Positions 1 to 11,140 of a stretch of DNA of 64,000 nt are shown here, piece after piece. Position 1 is the stretch's first letter, and every line of letters begins with the position of its first letter. The stretch spans positions 10,495,501 to 10,559,500 of the forward strand of contig NC_133021.1 in the NCBI RefSeq assembly GCF_048564905.1. Reading direction: 5' to 3'. The notes beneath the pieces were generated by a model. The model was not told the origin of the DNA and ran no database searches. It was given only the letters and a program-made list of their open reading frames with translations. A program made the position numbers and the translations under genes. Source of the stretch: Vicugna pacos. Its lineage: Eukaryota; Chordata; Mammalia; Artiodactyla; Camelidae.

Positions 1-34
1 CCCCCAGCCTGTTCCAGAAGGGTATCTGTTCGGG

Positions 35-160
35 TTTTTTTTAATTTTTATTGTATTTTTTTATTTGCTGAAGCCTAGTCAGTTACAGTGTGTCCATTTC
101 TGGTATGCCGCATAGTGTGTCAGTCATACACATACGTACATATATTCATATATTCGTTTC
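35..160 (-). mobile_element. LINE-1 3' end fragment
   Basis: A T-rich block at 35-67 is followed by sequence matching the antisense of a young artiodactyl or camelid L1 3' UTR, including CATTTCTGGTATGCCGCAT and the TCATACACATACGTACATA motif. The T-rich block on the left is the poly-A tail read on the opposite strand, so the element runs on the minus strand and is severely 5'-truncated. The family assignment comes from memory of L1 tails, not from an alignment. Confidence 0.55.
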
Positions 161-175
161 CACAATCCCTGCTTT

Positions 176-1860
176 GGTTCAAGTCTGGAGCCCCCTCACT
201 TCCCGGAGCCCATCTCCCCCAGTGGCTTGGCCCTGTTTTCTCCTTTCTCCATCCACCCTCCTTTGGACGTCTGCAAGCAGACTCTGCCCTCCTCCCCAGG
301 CAATCTGGTCTTTGCCGTGGCTGCAGTCGGATGACCGCCCTGGCTCCTTGTCCTCGGCCTCCTCCCTCGGTGGCCCTCTTTAGCCTGCTGAAGATGGCTG
401 CTTCCTGTCTGGTCCCCACGCACTGCACCGGGCAGGTGAAATGTAACCTTCCCTCTCCACATCTGGGGCTCCCTGCAGGTCCTCATCTTCCTGGCCCTCG
501 GGACAGGGCTGGCTGTCTCTTTGCACCCCTATGTTCCAGTTTTCCAGCTCTGTGGCTGTCTTGCTCAGGAATTTTCTGAGATGCTCTCTTTTCTGTTCTC
601 CCATTAAAATGTGTTTTGTTGTTGGGAGCTGCCCGCACCTTACCGTTCATTTCTGTTAACATGGCTTGCTTATGCCCGGAACCTCCAAGTCAGCTTTTGA
701 TTCTGAGCTGTGTTGTTGGATCTCACATGGGTCATGAGGTCCTGTGGCCTCCTCAGACTCCGCGTCAGCATAGCACAGCTTCCCCGCCATCTTTTCCCTC
801 CTCCCATAGATCAGCACGTCCTTCCTCTGCCGTGCTGCTCTGCACAAATGCCCTGCCTGGAGTGCCTCCACCTTCTGCCTGCATGTCTTCAGGATGCCTC
901 AGGCGTCCCCTCGTTTCTGAAGCCGAATCCAGCCCTGGGCTCACTGGCATCTGGCGTGGGGCTCATCACATGGTGCAGTGCAGCGGCTTCACCTGCAGAG
1001 GGTTGGGCTCCTTTCCAGGCAGCGCCTCCCTTTGACCGTGCACCCTTCAGTCAGGCACGGTGCCCAGCACAGAGCTGGGGATGGAATCAAGAGTGTCAGA
1101 TGCCAAGAAAGTAAATGTCTTGGATAGGACGTTTGTTAGGAAAATTGGCTTATCGGTCTTTAGAAAGAACACTTTTAGGAACATTTGCTTAGTTTGATGC
1201 TATATTCATCAATGGAGAGGATCATTTTTGACTTCAGAAAATATCACAAGAAAAGATGAATTTGGAAGATATTTTGACCCTGAGGCTGATTGGTGAATTT
1301 CAGCTTAAAGCAGGATGCAGGACTCATTGTGACGGACGGAACTGGTGGGGCCGCAGACACCTGTATCACCTCTGTATTCTTTTCCTAATTTGATGGTAGA
1401 CAGTGTTGTCGCTGACAGCAGCCATTGCCCGCATCCCAGAGCTCGGCCTGTGGGTAGTGGCCTCATTTGTTTGTTTTCTTTTCTCACATTGTACCAACCC
1501 ATGTAACTTTCAAAAACTCAAAGATAAATCTGTTCCAAGAAGCTGTGCCAAGGTCACACGGGGGGGTGTAACAGAAAAGTGGACAGACTCTAAAGATGAA
1601 GGCGCTGGAGGCACCACAGTGAGTCATTTGCCCAAGTAGAAGGAGGACTTGGGAGTGTGGAGTGACGTGGCATCTTTTCACAGGTTGAGAAGGGCCTGGG
1701 GGCACAGGGGAGTTCTTGAATGTCATCTAGCGAGTTAAAGCACAGAGTCCTGCCCTCCCACGTAAGGTGTGCTACCTTCTTCCACGTTGCTGCCCTATGA
1801 AAAAAGACAGGTAGGAGAGATGGCACATTGCGGAGTGGGGAGCGCCAGGCTGGGGACGCA
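176..1860. other. Single-copy sequence, no gene recognised
   Basis: Pyrimidine-rich and moderately GC-rich to about 1080, then AT-richer. Open frames of up to 163 codons overlap on both strands, show no domain or sensible amino-acid composition, and look like by-products of GC-rich sequence. No promoter, splice-bounded exon or repeat family could be supported here. Confidence 0.5.
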
Positions 1861-1864
1861 ACAC

Positions 1865-2020
1865 CTGCTTTGAGTCTGGCCACACCGTGGTCTGGGTGTG
1901 TGGTGCTGAGCCTCCGCTCTGTCTCATGGAAGCAGCAGTGACACCTGGTGTTGTAAATACATGCAACATGTGCCTAACAGTGCCTGGCGTGCAGTAAGGT
2001 GATACTGGTTCTAATTATCA
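1865..2020 (+). mobile_element. MIR SINE fragment
   Basis: The order of motifs follows the MIR consensus: a degenerate Pol III-derived 5' part, then GCTGAGCCTC as the equivalent of the CCTCAGTTTCC core, then GTGCCTAACAGTGCCTGGC and GTGCAGTAAGGTGATACTGG, the typical MIR 3' end. It is highly diverged, as expected for an element that amplified before the mammalian radiation. Confidence 0.5.
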
Positions 2021-3840
2021 TTGTTAATTGTTAATTATTAGATAAAGTGATACTTATTAGTGTCTGAATTAATTACCATATATAATTTCTGTATTATTAA
2101 TTAAAGTAAGACATCTTTTTTAGTTTCTAAAAATTGAGTTCTAGACCAAACCTGATGGACCAACTGAAAAAAAACCCACATGTGCATTATTAGTAATTCA
2201 AAATGACTGCCACTAGTAACTCATAATTATACCGTATATGTTGGAATTTTCACTTCTTAGAGTGAAATTTATTTTATTAAGATGCATTTAAAGCTTGTTA
2301 AAGCGGAGAAAGCTGCTGTCTACCGTGAATGCTGAGCTTTCAGGAGGCAGTGTTTCTCATAGACATGGTGTCGTGGTTTTTTTAATTGAATTATTTGGTG
2401 ACATTAACAGTTTAATGAAGAAATTATCCTACTTTCATATGTCTTAAGAGACTGATATTTAATTTCTGCTTCATGTTAATAATGTTGTAAGTATTTAACA
2501 TATTTTAAGTTTCAGTTAAAACTAATTTGCACTTCATGTTTCCGTAAAGACTGAAGCATAATGTATGTCTTGTCACATGTGTTTATATTCTTGCTTTGTC
2601 GCCAGCATCCCCTCTAATGGAGCTATATTTTGAAAATACGAACCCCAAGGGCATAACCATTTAGATAAGCAATACCCTTGATGTAAGAACTGCCAATCAT
2701 ATAGGTGTTGTGAGGATGTGTGTTTTAAAAAGAGGCTCATTCTCGAGGAGAGAGCTGCTGGCATCAGGCAGTCGGTGCATGTGGTTTGGTGGAGACGCTC
2801 AGGATGCTTGCTTACAGACCTCAGTAAACCCCCCTGGTGGGGGGCTGCTGTGAGCACAGGGGGAGTGCCCTTTGGGAAAAGACTGGACATTGAGATGGCT
2901 AAATGGCTTTGCACACCCCCTGGAGGAAGAAAAATAGATTTAAAGTGCAATTATTAAACAATAAGACCTATAAATAAAGGAGTGCATTCTTATATCCCTG
3001 GCAGATTTTGACAAATAAGGGGAAATTATATTCCTAACAGAAAACGTGTGTCTGAAGCATATTGGAACTGTGCATTGTTAGGGTGCCCGTGGGGTGACTG
3101 GGAGTTAGTCTGGGTGAACACTGAGAGAAGGAAGGGCTGGATCAGAGGGTCAGGGGCTGCGTTTTCAGACCCAAAAAAAGTGGAGGACGGGCCCCGCTGC
3201 GAGGCCCCAGCTCCTCATGTTAGTGGTGAACTGTGTCCAGGGCTGTGGGATGACTCTTGATGTTTTCTTGGGATTATTTAATCCATTTTGGAATTCTGGT
3301 TACAAAAACAGTTGGAGCTAACATCCTGTGGAAGTGTAGAAACCTGACCAGCCCAGAGGGATGGACGGAGTGAGGTCTTTGAGGGACAGCTCGTGTGTTC
3401 CGTAGATGTGGTTACGGTGCTGTCACCAGCCATCACCGCTGGAAACATCCATTTTATGAATCAGAAAAAACGTGAGAAAGGTACTATTTGTTTTTAAAAA
3501 ATGTTTCTACAAATTTACTTTTAAAACATGCTGTTTAAGGAAAGAAAAACATAAGTTTTTCTTAAAACGCCATTTACCTTTGTCATAGAGTCACCCGCCC
3601 CAGAGGATCAACCCCTGTGAAGGCAGAATGTTAACCTGCGGTCAGCTACCTTGCAGTTACACTGATTGGCTCTGTCTTCCTACTGTGCTGCGTGGATGAG
3701 GGGCATTTGCCATTTGGATGGTGCCCAGTGTGTATGTTGATTTTGCTGGTTGGAATGATGGAAGGAAATCTCTTGTTCAGAGTAATCTTGGAAACAGTTT
3801 GCAGCCCTGAGTGTGGATTCTGGAGTCTGTTCATTTAGCT
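2021..3840. other. AT-rich single-copy sequence
   Basis: From 2020 to 2570 the sequence is strongly AT-rich with many TTAATTA-type words; the rest is mixed. No open frame, RNA gene or repeat family is recognisable. Confidence 0.45.
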
Positions 3841-3842
3841 AA

Positions 3843-3935
3843 CAATTTTGGATGGCATTTATTAAGTGTCAGCTGTTGGGGATATAGAAATAATCATGAC
3901 TGTCCCCAAGGACCTCACAATCTAGTCTGTCTTGT
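3843..3935. mobile_element. Possible MIR or L2 fragment
   Basis: The words CATTTATTAAGTGTCAGCT, TGGGGATATAGAAATAATCA and CCAAGGACCTCACAATCTAG follow the order of a common ancient interspersed repeat (increasing-age L2/MIR type). The match is short, so family and orientation are unsure. Confidence 0.3.
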
Positions 3936-4179
3936 GTTTTACAATCCTTGTTTTTTTTTAATCAAGTGAATTTGAGTATTGAAAGGTATTCTACAAAAAT
4001 CTGTGATTAGATTTGGTATACATGCATATGTTTGCATATATTCCATTTTTTTAAAAAAATAAAACTTAACAAATTTCTTAATTCAAGAATATGGAATAGG
4101 GATTATAACTCTGAGGAATAAAATATTTGAGAATGACCTAATAAATCTCACTTTCTTAAAAAAACTTGGAGCCAAATCT

Positions 4180-4500
4180 GATGGATGCTGGAGGAGCAGG
4201 GGTTCAGATCTCGACTCTGCTCCTTGCTAGCCTTGTGGCTGCAGGAGGAAAGGCTAGAACTCACTCCCAAGACGTGATGTCGGTAAGCACCCTCATCACC
4301 AGCACACTCACTCCCTTCTCCCGCTGCCATGAAGGGACACAGCAGGTAGTCTGACAAGGGTTCCCAAGGACTGAGACGAGCCTTCTCTATCAAACGTGAG
4401 TAAACACCTTACAGAGTGCTAGCTTGTTCAAATTTAAACAGATAATTTAGATAGAGCTTCTAGAACATAGTAGACATGCAATAAATGTAATTTCCCTTCT
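4180..4500 (+). mobile_element. MIR SINE, diverged or interrupted
   Basis: The 5' half is recognisable (GGTTCAGATCTCGACTCTGC followed by CTTGCTAGCCTTGTG), and so is the 3' end (AGAACATAGTAGACATGCAA followed by TAAATGT). The middle, about 4240-4390, does not resemble MIR and the total is longer than the usual 260 bp, so it may hold a small insertion. Confidence 0.45.
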
Positions 4501-4865
4501 TACTTCCTTACCCACATTCTCAATATATACACTTATTACCAGTACCTGCTATTAACTGCTCAGGATGATCGGATTATCACAAGGAGCCTGGTGACCATGT
4601 CCCACGGTGCTGGCAAAATTTTGCAATGAGAATGGAATGCATATTGAAGAAATATGTTACTCATGAAATTTTAAAGTCATGCAACTCCACTTGAGAGCCT
4701 GTATTTATTAGAAAATGTAAAAGTGACAATTTGGATTTATTCTGCAATATTTTCTTCTGAAAGTGTAAGAAGAATATCTGAGGAGTTTCAGGTCAAATGG
4801 CAGACTATGATTCTGCCATCACCTCTTCCTCTTACTCTAAGTAATAGAAACAAGAGCAAAGACAT

Positions 4866-4962
4866 TGATGGATGGATGGATGGATGGATGGATGGATGGA
4901 TGGATGGATGGAGAGAGAGAGAGTGGATAAACAGATAGATGACAGGTAGGTAGATGACAGGA
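4866..4962 (+). repeat. (GATG)n microsatellite with GA and GATA/GGTA tail
   Basis: About eleven perfect GATG units run from 4866 to 4911, followed by a short GA run to about 4923 and then degenerate AGATAGATGACAGGTAGG units. This is a compound microsatellite that is likely to vary in length between individuals. The open frames through it are composition artefacts (repeated WMDG or HPSI). Confidence 0.93.
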
Positions 4963-6216
4963 AGGTAATTAGGTAACACAGAAAAGGGGGAAAGGTATGT
5001 GTTGTGATGAACTCCTGAAGAGAAACAGCAAACAAGAGTGGATTGAAAAGAAACCTACAAAAGGTGGAAGCAGCACTGAGGGAGGAGACACTGAGAGCAA
5101 GATGGGGCCCGTGCACAGACACATGGTGATGAATGATCTCCAGCAGCTCACCTACAGTATCTCCCATGTGTGTGGTGCTTCCTCACTCCTCTGCTGTGAC
5201 CACAGAGGTCTTTGCCTGCAGGTGAGAACTGTGAGTACTGGGGGGTGAGTCAAAGAGAGAGGTCTGCCCTCTAGTGAGCCAGGAGGACAGTGAGAACTCC
5301 CTCCCAGAAGTTGATCTAGATAAGCACCCTGGTCAGCGCACGCTCATCCCCTCTCACTGCAGTGCAGAGATCTGGCAGATGTGCTGCCGTGGGACCTCAA
5401 ATACAGAGATGTGCCCAGCACCAGGAGTCATGAGGCCTCTGAGAAACACCATGAAAAAGACACACCAGTCTCAACAAAGAATGTTTATGCAAGGAAACAT
5501 TTAGGAGAGCCAGTGAAAAAGAAGACACATTTACTACTTTAGGAAAGATAGAAAACTTTCATCAGTAAAATACTGGAGATCCTGCAAGTAAAGATTGATT
5601 GTTGAAATAAAAATTCAATAGACTGAGGAAAAAGTGAACACAGCTTGAGAGTCAGCCTGGGAGCCCCCCAGGACAGCAGGACTAGCCTTGAGAGACTACC
5701 TGGGGGGGGTTAATGATTGTAGAAGATAGAGCCAAAATTTACTCAGTAACAAACTTTATAAGAAGATAATTTTGCACATAGTTATGTGTAAAGAAATCTT
5801 AGAGAGTTCTCATAAAGAAAACTTTGTCAGAAAGACAAAGGGTTCACTGGGTGCCAATAAAAACAAATAAACCTCCAAACACAACATCCTACAAGATCCC
5901 GGAAAGAAAAGTGAAATACTCCCAGTGATGGTTCTGAGGGAAGGCAACTCTGAGTGGAGCACTCTATGCTGTCTTTCAACTGTCAGAATAAATGAGCACA
6001 TTTGCCAGCATTCAGGGTCTCAGCCATTCCCCACGTGCAGAGACTCTGAAAGAGTCAATAGAGGGTGCTCTCCAGCAGCAAGAAAACTATGTACAAATGA
6101 AGTAATGATGAGTAAAGGACTTGCCACGCTTACTGTTAAGTCTAAATGATGTTTATTGTTGATGCCATCAAGATAGAACTAAAATTCTAAGAATTATCAA
6201 CAGTGGAGTATTGGCG

Positions 6217-6350
6217 GGGGAGGGTACAGCTCAGTGGCAGAGCGCATGCTTAGCATGCACAAGGTCAGGGTTCGCTCCCCAGTACCTCTGTTGAATAAAA
6301 AATAATAATGATAATAAATAAAGTAAATAAATATTACCTCCTCCCAAAAA
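6217..6350 (+). mobile_element. Camelid tRNA-derived SINE (Vic-1 type)
   Basis: The element starts GGGGAGGGTACAGCTCAGTG, matching the tRNA-Ala-derived head of the camelid Vic-1 SINE. The A-box region (about 6228-6240) and a B box GGTTCGCTCC (6269-6278) are both readable. CCCCAGTACCTCTG follows, then an A-rich tail with AATAA units and TTACCTCCTCCC near the end. A 9-base direct repeat GAGTATTGG at 6206-6214 and 6368-6376 flanks the element as target-site duplication. This SINE family is restricted to camelids, so it is the best taxonomic marker in the window. Low divergence suggests a fairly young insertion. Confidence 0.87.
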
Positions 6351-6444
6351 ACTTTTTTAACAAATGAGAGTATTGGAAGTACTGGGAGTTTGAGGAGAAG
6401 AGAGATGGAGTGGGGAAGAAATGAAGAAAAAGTATACTAATTTT

Positions 6445-6846
6445 CAGGAGAATTGTGGAACATAGCTATGTAGGTCTTACTGCTTTGCAGCAAATAAAAT
6501 TATAGTCTTAAAAAAAACATTTATGTTTGAGCCCAGCAGAACACCTATGTATTTAGTGTAAAATGCAACTCAGTAAAAGTCTGCCTTAACTTAGATGGTG
6601 CCTTGTAATTTATTGTAATGCAATTTCCTGTAGCAGAATTTTATTTTAAATCAGTTTTGGATATACGAAAACATAAAAGAAATTGTGTAGTTACCTTTTG
6701 GTGTTTTTTAAACCTAAATCCATAGGTAGCTAGTTTAAATTCATGAAGATAATTATTTTTTTTAGATAATTATTTTTGCATATTAAAGATAAAACTACAA
6801 ATTGTCCAATATGCCTTCATAAATAAATTCTGTGGATTAAAAAAAA
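6445..6846 (+). pseudogene. 5'-truncated mRNA retrocopy (3' UTR) of unknown gene
   Basis: A 20-base direct repeat, AGAAAAAGTATACTAATTTT, lies at 6425-6444 and again at 6847-6866. The 402 bp between the copies end in a run of nine or more A, with an AATAAA signal (in CATAAATAAATTC, about 6819-6831) placed the usual dozen bases upstream. This is the signature of L1-mediated retroposition of a polyadenylated transcript. There is no open frame; the AT-rich content suits the 3' UTR of an mRNA. The parent gene is not recognised. A LINE or SINE origin is less likely, because no LINE tail or Pol III box is visible. Confidence 0.65.
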
Positions 6847-7159
6847 AGAAAAAGTATACTAATTTTGAATCTTGTTCAGGAGAAGGGCATACTTCTTAAT
6901 TAAGTCTAGCTATAAGGGAAAAGTAAATTTAAGTAAATGTTAATATTTCAAGGACAATCACGAGAAGAATAGAAATTGAATCCATAGCTTCCAAACCATT
7001 GGTGAAAAAAAAATAATGGAAAGAATTAGATCAATCCAAGAAAGGACAGAATAGAGAATTAAAAAAAAAACAGAAACTACTAAGAATCGTGGCAAAATAA
7101 ATATATAACATATCAGAATTTGTCCAGATTATTAATCTCAGTAAACATGACTAATTTAA

Positions 7160-7905
7160 ACCCACCTGTCATAAAAGACCCTGTAAGTAAAGGTCACGGA
7201 GAATGAGACACCAGGAAAAGTCCCACTGGACGGAGGTGACCAGCCCAGCACCCCACTGCCTCCGGGGCTGGAGACAAATCCCTCAGCAGAGTCCTCCCTG
7301 ATGCATGAGCCACAGACTCGTGAGCAGAGCGATGGGGCTGGGGCTGTATTTAGCAACTACATTTTGGGAATGGGGTTACACTTGATAACTAAAAACAGCA
7401 CACATGTTCATTCCTGCTCCAGTATCATGGTGGTGGACTCCCCTGTGGCGAAATCCACTCACCAGTCAGGTTACTTTGGACTTGGGTAACACAAAGTCTC
7501 AAACTGGTTTCTGTCAGGAAGGTGAATGATGATCCCGTGTGGAGTCTGAAGGCAGAGCCGGGCTGGGGGAGGCCTGTGACCCCGCGGCCGCAGATCCTGG
7601 CACCCCCTCGGCTCTGCACACCCGGCTCAGCGTCCCCAGCGTGAGCTCCAGCCCCAGTTCGGTTCCCCTTGAAGCTGCGAGGGGACTGCTGGTGGCAGCT
7701 TGGGGCTTTGTGCTTCCTTGTTAGTTAGCAGGAGAGGGAGTCACACCGTGAAAACTCCTTCCCTTTGTCTCGTTAGCTCAGCTGCAGTGGCAGCCTTCAG
7801 GGGAGAGCCCTGTGCTCAGGGGCTCGGACTGATTTCCAGGGGCCGAATCAGTTTTGATGCGTCAGCCACAGTGCCCGTGACACCTCTCTCACTCACACTG
7901 TACTT
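7160..7905. other. Single-copy sequence, GC-richer
   Basis: Mixed GC-richer sequence, most GC-rich at 7540-7700. Open frames of 60-71 codons overlap on both strands without recognisable content. Nothing else is visible. Confidence 0.4.
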
Positions 7906-7909
7906 GTCA

Positions 7910-8520
7910 AAATAAATTCCAAATAGATCCAACACATAAGTGTAAACTACAAAACCATTAAAGCCTTAGAAAATGTTGGTATAGGAAAGACCTTTATAAG
8001 AATCAGTTTTAAAGCAATAAGAGAACTGATAACATATTTTATTGCATCAGAATTTAAAACCTCTTTATAAAAAAGGGTTCTGTAAACAAACTTAAGAGAC
8101 AGAGAGACAGACATAGTTAATCTACAAAGGCTTAATATTCTAGAGGTAATCTATGAAAAAACAGACAACTCAGTGGAAGAACGAGCAAAGCCCATGACAG
8201 GGCAGTTAGGAGAAAATGAACGTGTATTGCCAGCAAACTTAATGAAAAGATGGGCATGCTCGCTTTTGATTTAGGAAATCCAGATTCAAACAAAATATAA
8301 ATTTACATTCATCAAATTGCTGAACATTTGAAAAGCTTGATACTTTCCAGTGTTGGGCAGGGTACAGGATAATGGAATTTTTTAATGCTGTTAAGTGATG
8401 TATAAATCATATAGCCATTTTGGAGAGCAGTCAAGTGGTGTGTGTGTGATGACCAAGCCCCGTGCTCTATAACCCTTCTTTTCACTACTCTGAGAAATAA
8501 TTGCTCCTCATCTCAAGGAA
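7910..8520 (+). mobile_element. Ancient L1 (L1M) ORF2 fragment
   Basis: The plus strand reads as a decayed ORF2 C-terminal part in consensus order: AAACTACAAAACCATTAAAG, then GGTATAGGAAAGACCTTTAT, then CAGTGTTGGGCAGGGTACAG and CCATTTTGGAGAGCAGTCAA. No frame stays open, and many small indels put it in the old L1M class. Confidence 0.6.
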
Positions 8521-8524
8521 TCCC

Positions 8525-9566
8525 CCAGAAGGATGTCTGTACCGGTGTCAGCTGTCCTGACAGGCTGGCCAGGCAGTTTGTGTGTCCAGTGTGCCTTGTT
8601 ACATGCAAATGTCGAGGCAGGACTCCGCATACAGATCAGGAAAGGGTGCTGATCGGATGTCTCTTTCTCCTGGTTACCTGTCATATTTTTTTGTTGTTTA
8701 AATAAAATCTGCTGACTGTTTCCTTTGATGTCTTTGTAAAAGGGGAGCCTCTCCCGTACATCTTTGCTCTGGTGCTTCCCGAGGGTTAATAATCACCACG
8801 TGGGCGTCACTGTGTTTGGGGGATGCTTGTGCACTTCAAACGAAGGAGTTTTAGTTGGTCCCCTGCTGCTTAGGTGGCACCAAAAAGAAATGGAATGAGT
8901 AATTTGAACACAAATGGGAGAAAGCAAGACTCATTTCCATCCAATGGAGAACTCGAATGTCTTCACCAGAAGGGCTGTCTGTTAACTCAGTGTCGTTCAG
9001 AGCCTTATTTGGGGCTAATGCTTCTTTATAAGATGCCTTCATGCGCCCGAAGTAATTCACAGAGGTTGATTGGTAAAACATTCTGAATCAATTAAGGCTT
9101 TAATCATCAAAAAAGCAAACTTCACGTGGCTTGTGGACTAATTGCACCGTCTCCCATCAGAGTGAACCTAAGCTGGAAAAGGAAAACAATTAGGAGAATG
9201 CAGTTATCCATCCTGATTCGTGGCTTAGAAGAGCTTGTGCTCATCTGTCCCCGTGGAAAGGTGGGGGTCTTCAGCGGAAAACAGCCCCAGCAGCTGCTGG
9301 GGTGCAGGGGCCCTACCGTGGTTCCAGGCACCCCTTATGCAGACCTACTGGGAGTGAGGTTCTTGAGCATCCAGCTTTAAGTGATGCAGCAGAAAACAAA
9401 GGCTCCCGGGTATTGTGTTGTATAAACATTTTTGAGAGCAAGTTTCCAAAAGCCTCCTTGCCAGCAGTGACAGGAGCCTTCCCGCACAAACATCTCATCG
9501 GAATGACTGCGTCTGCAGATCCGCCCACTCACACGATGATTAGGAAACTGGTTTCCTTTATTTAGA
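8525..9566. other. Single-copy sequence with AT-rich conserved-looking core
   Basis: No repeat family or exon was recognised. The part at 8990-9235 is listed separately because it is dense in homeodomain-type cores. Confidence 0.45.
8990..9235. promoter_or_regulatory. Candidate conserved non-coding element (homeodomain-core-rich)
   Basis: Within about 180 bp there are six TAAT/ATTA cores: TAAT at 9016, GTAATTC at 9052, CAATTA at 9089, TTTAATCA at 9099, CTAATTGC at 9138 and CAATTAGG at 9188. The surrounding sequence is free of recognisable repeats and has no coding frame. Such clustering in unique sequence is common in developmental enhancers, but conservation itself cannot be seen from one genome. 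Confidence 0.22.
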
Positions 9567-9738
9567 CCAGCTCTCAGCTGGGGCTGCATGTCGGAACCCC
9601 AAGGGGAGCTTTGGAAAACCCCACAACCTCCCAGACCTACCACCTCAGACTGTTCGGGAGGCCACCAAGCAGGGCACTCTGTGAAACTCTCCAGTCAGGC
9701 CAGTATGCAGCCAAGATGGAGAACCACTAGTGGAGACA
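9567..9738 (+). mobile_element. hAT-Charlie MITE, MER5A-like
   Basis: The left part (CTCTCAGCTGGGGCTGCATG, then CCAAGGGGAGCTTTGGAAAA) and the right end (GCAGCCAAGATGGAGAACCA) match the two ends of the MER5 consensus, which terminates in inverted CAGTGGTTCTCAA / TTGAGAACCACTG. The length of about 170 bp fits a near-complete, strongly diverged copy. This is a non-autonomous DNA transposon with no coding capacity. Confidence 0.6.
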
Positions 9739-9739
9739 G

Positions 9740-10405
9740 CACGTCCAGGGTGGGGCAGTCTCTGCGCTGTGAGGATGGAGTGCATGTGTCTTTGCAGAAC
9801 ACAATGATTTTTGGCAATCTATTCTTCGCAGTGAAGGGTATGTGCTAAATGTATAGCTCCAGGAACTTGTGTGCCTTATCAGACCTTCCCCTCTTTACAA
9901 ATCGAGAAGATTCCTTTCTCAGGCACTTCCTAATTCTTGATTTGGCAAATGTGGTCATCTGAATTATTTCTTAGGCAAATCTTGGAGAATCAGTGACTTT
10001 CAGTTGGCCTCTTGATGACCTTCACCAGAAATGGCATCCTTTTCTGACAAAGCTGGAGTTTGAGATGCTGGTTGTGTCTCTGGGCACCTGCTCTCAGCTC
10101 CGTGTCCCAGAGCTCCTGAGAAGGTGGGCAGCGATGTGCTGGTGAGAGCGCCTGCCTGTCCTCCATCACCCGCAGACAGGCACCTCCGCCTCACACTGCA
10201 ATGTGCTATGTGGCACCGTGATCTGAACAATCAGAAGGAACATGGCGACTGTTGTCACTCTCCTGCTGGTCTCCTGGGGGCCTCGCCTCCTGATAAGTGG
10301 ACTTAGCAGACAACTTCCTCTGAGAGAAGTTCTGGGGGAAGATTTCCTTAGCATTCCGGTCAACGTCTCAGTGCCCCTTTCAGCACTCTGTTGCTGGGCA
10401 GGTCC
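9740..10405. other. Single-copy sequence
   Basis: No repeat, RNA gene or exon recognised. Overlapping short frames at 10000-10360 lie on both strands and show no family features. Confidence 0.4.
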
Positions 10406-10407
10406 TT

Positions 10408-11140
10408 ATTTTTAAAAGCTGTGATAAAATATACATACCATAAAATTTACCATTTTAACCACTTTTGAGTATACAGTTAGTGTTTGAGTGTATTCAGATT
10501 GTTGTGCAACCATCACCACTCTCCATTCCCAGAATGTTTCATCGTCCCAAACTGAGACTTTGTGTCCATCACACACTGACTCCTGTTGTCCTTGCCACCC
10601 TGCCCAGCCCCGCCCCGCCCCGCCATGACGTTCCTCAGAGACGTGGAGTCATACACTGTTTGTCCTTTTGTGTGAGGCTGCTTTTGCTTAGCATTGTTTT
10701 CAGGCTTCATCCATGTTGCAGCATGGGTCAGTTTCTTCCTTTTTAAGGTGGATTAATACCCGGAGTGTGGATGGACCACATTCTGTTTACTTGTACATCC
10801 ATCGTGGGCACTTGGGGTGTTTCCACATTGTGTCTACTGTGAATGATGCTTCTGTGAACATGCGTGTGCAAATATCCATTCAAGTCTCCGTTTCCAGTTC
10901 CTTTGTTCATATCCCCAGAGATGAGGCTCCTGGATCCTAGGGTAATTCCACACTTTAACTTTTCACGGAAGCTCCATACTGTCTTCCACAATGGCTGCAC
11001 CATTTCACATCCCCACCCACAATGCCCGCAGGATCCAGTTTCTCCACATCCTTGCCAACACTTCTTTTCTGTTTTTTTTTTTTATCCCAGTAGACATTCT
11101 AGTGGGTGTGAAGTGGTTGTCTGGGCCATTGTTAGTTAGT
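10408..11140 (-). mobile_element. Ancient L1 (L1MB/MC-type) 3' end
   Basis: Read on the plus strand the order is AAAATATACATACCATAAAA, TTTACCATTTTAACCACTTT, CAACCATCACCACTCTCCAT, then CATCCATGTTGCAGCATGGG and CTCCACATCCTTGCCAACAC. This is the antisense of an L1M 3' UTR running into the ORF2 end. Three GC-box-like repeats (CCCCG units, 10606-10624) lie in the usually C-rich stretch. Related copies on the same strand lie at 35880-36350 and 50300-50870. Confidence 0.72.

Larger units (their letters stand above)
4990..7155 (+). mobile_element. Possible ancient L1 5' half, interrupted by later insertions
   Basis: The A-rich plus strand from about 5500, with words such as GTGCCAATAAAAACAAATAA and CATATCAGAATTTG near 7110, resembles the 5' UTR to early ORF2 part of very old L1 elements. 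Only the last 150 bp (7080-7180) is reasonably L1-like to my reading. A camelid SINE and an mRNA retrocopy lie inside. If it is not L1, it is AT-rich single-copy sequence. Confidence 0.28.

Noticed and set aside
4723-4938. Frame encoding [12 protein letters not shown]
   Set aside because: Translation of the GATG microsatellite, not a protein repeat gene.
6217-6290. tRNA-Ala-like sequence considered as a tRNA gene
   Set aside because: It has the SINE extension, an A-rich tail and a target-site duplication, and the acceptor stem does not close. It is a SINE head and not a tRNA gene.
10606-10624. Three CCCCG units considered as an Sp1 promoter
   Set aside because: They lie in the C-rich stretch of an ancient L1 3' UTR with no CpG island, start-site motif or downstream gene.
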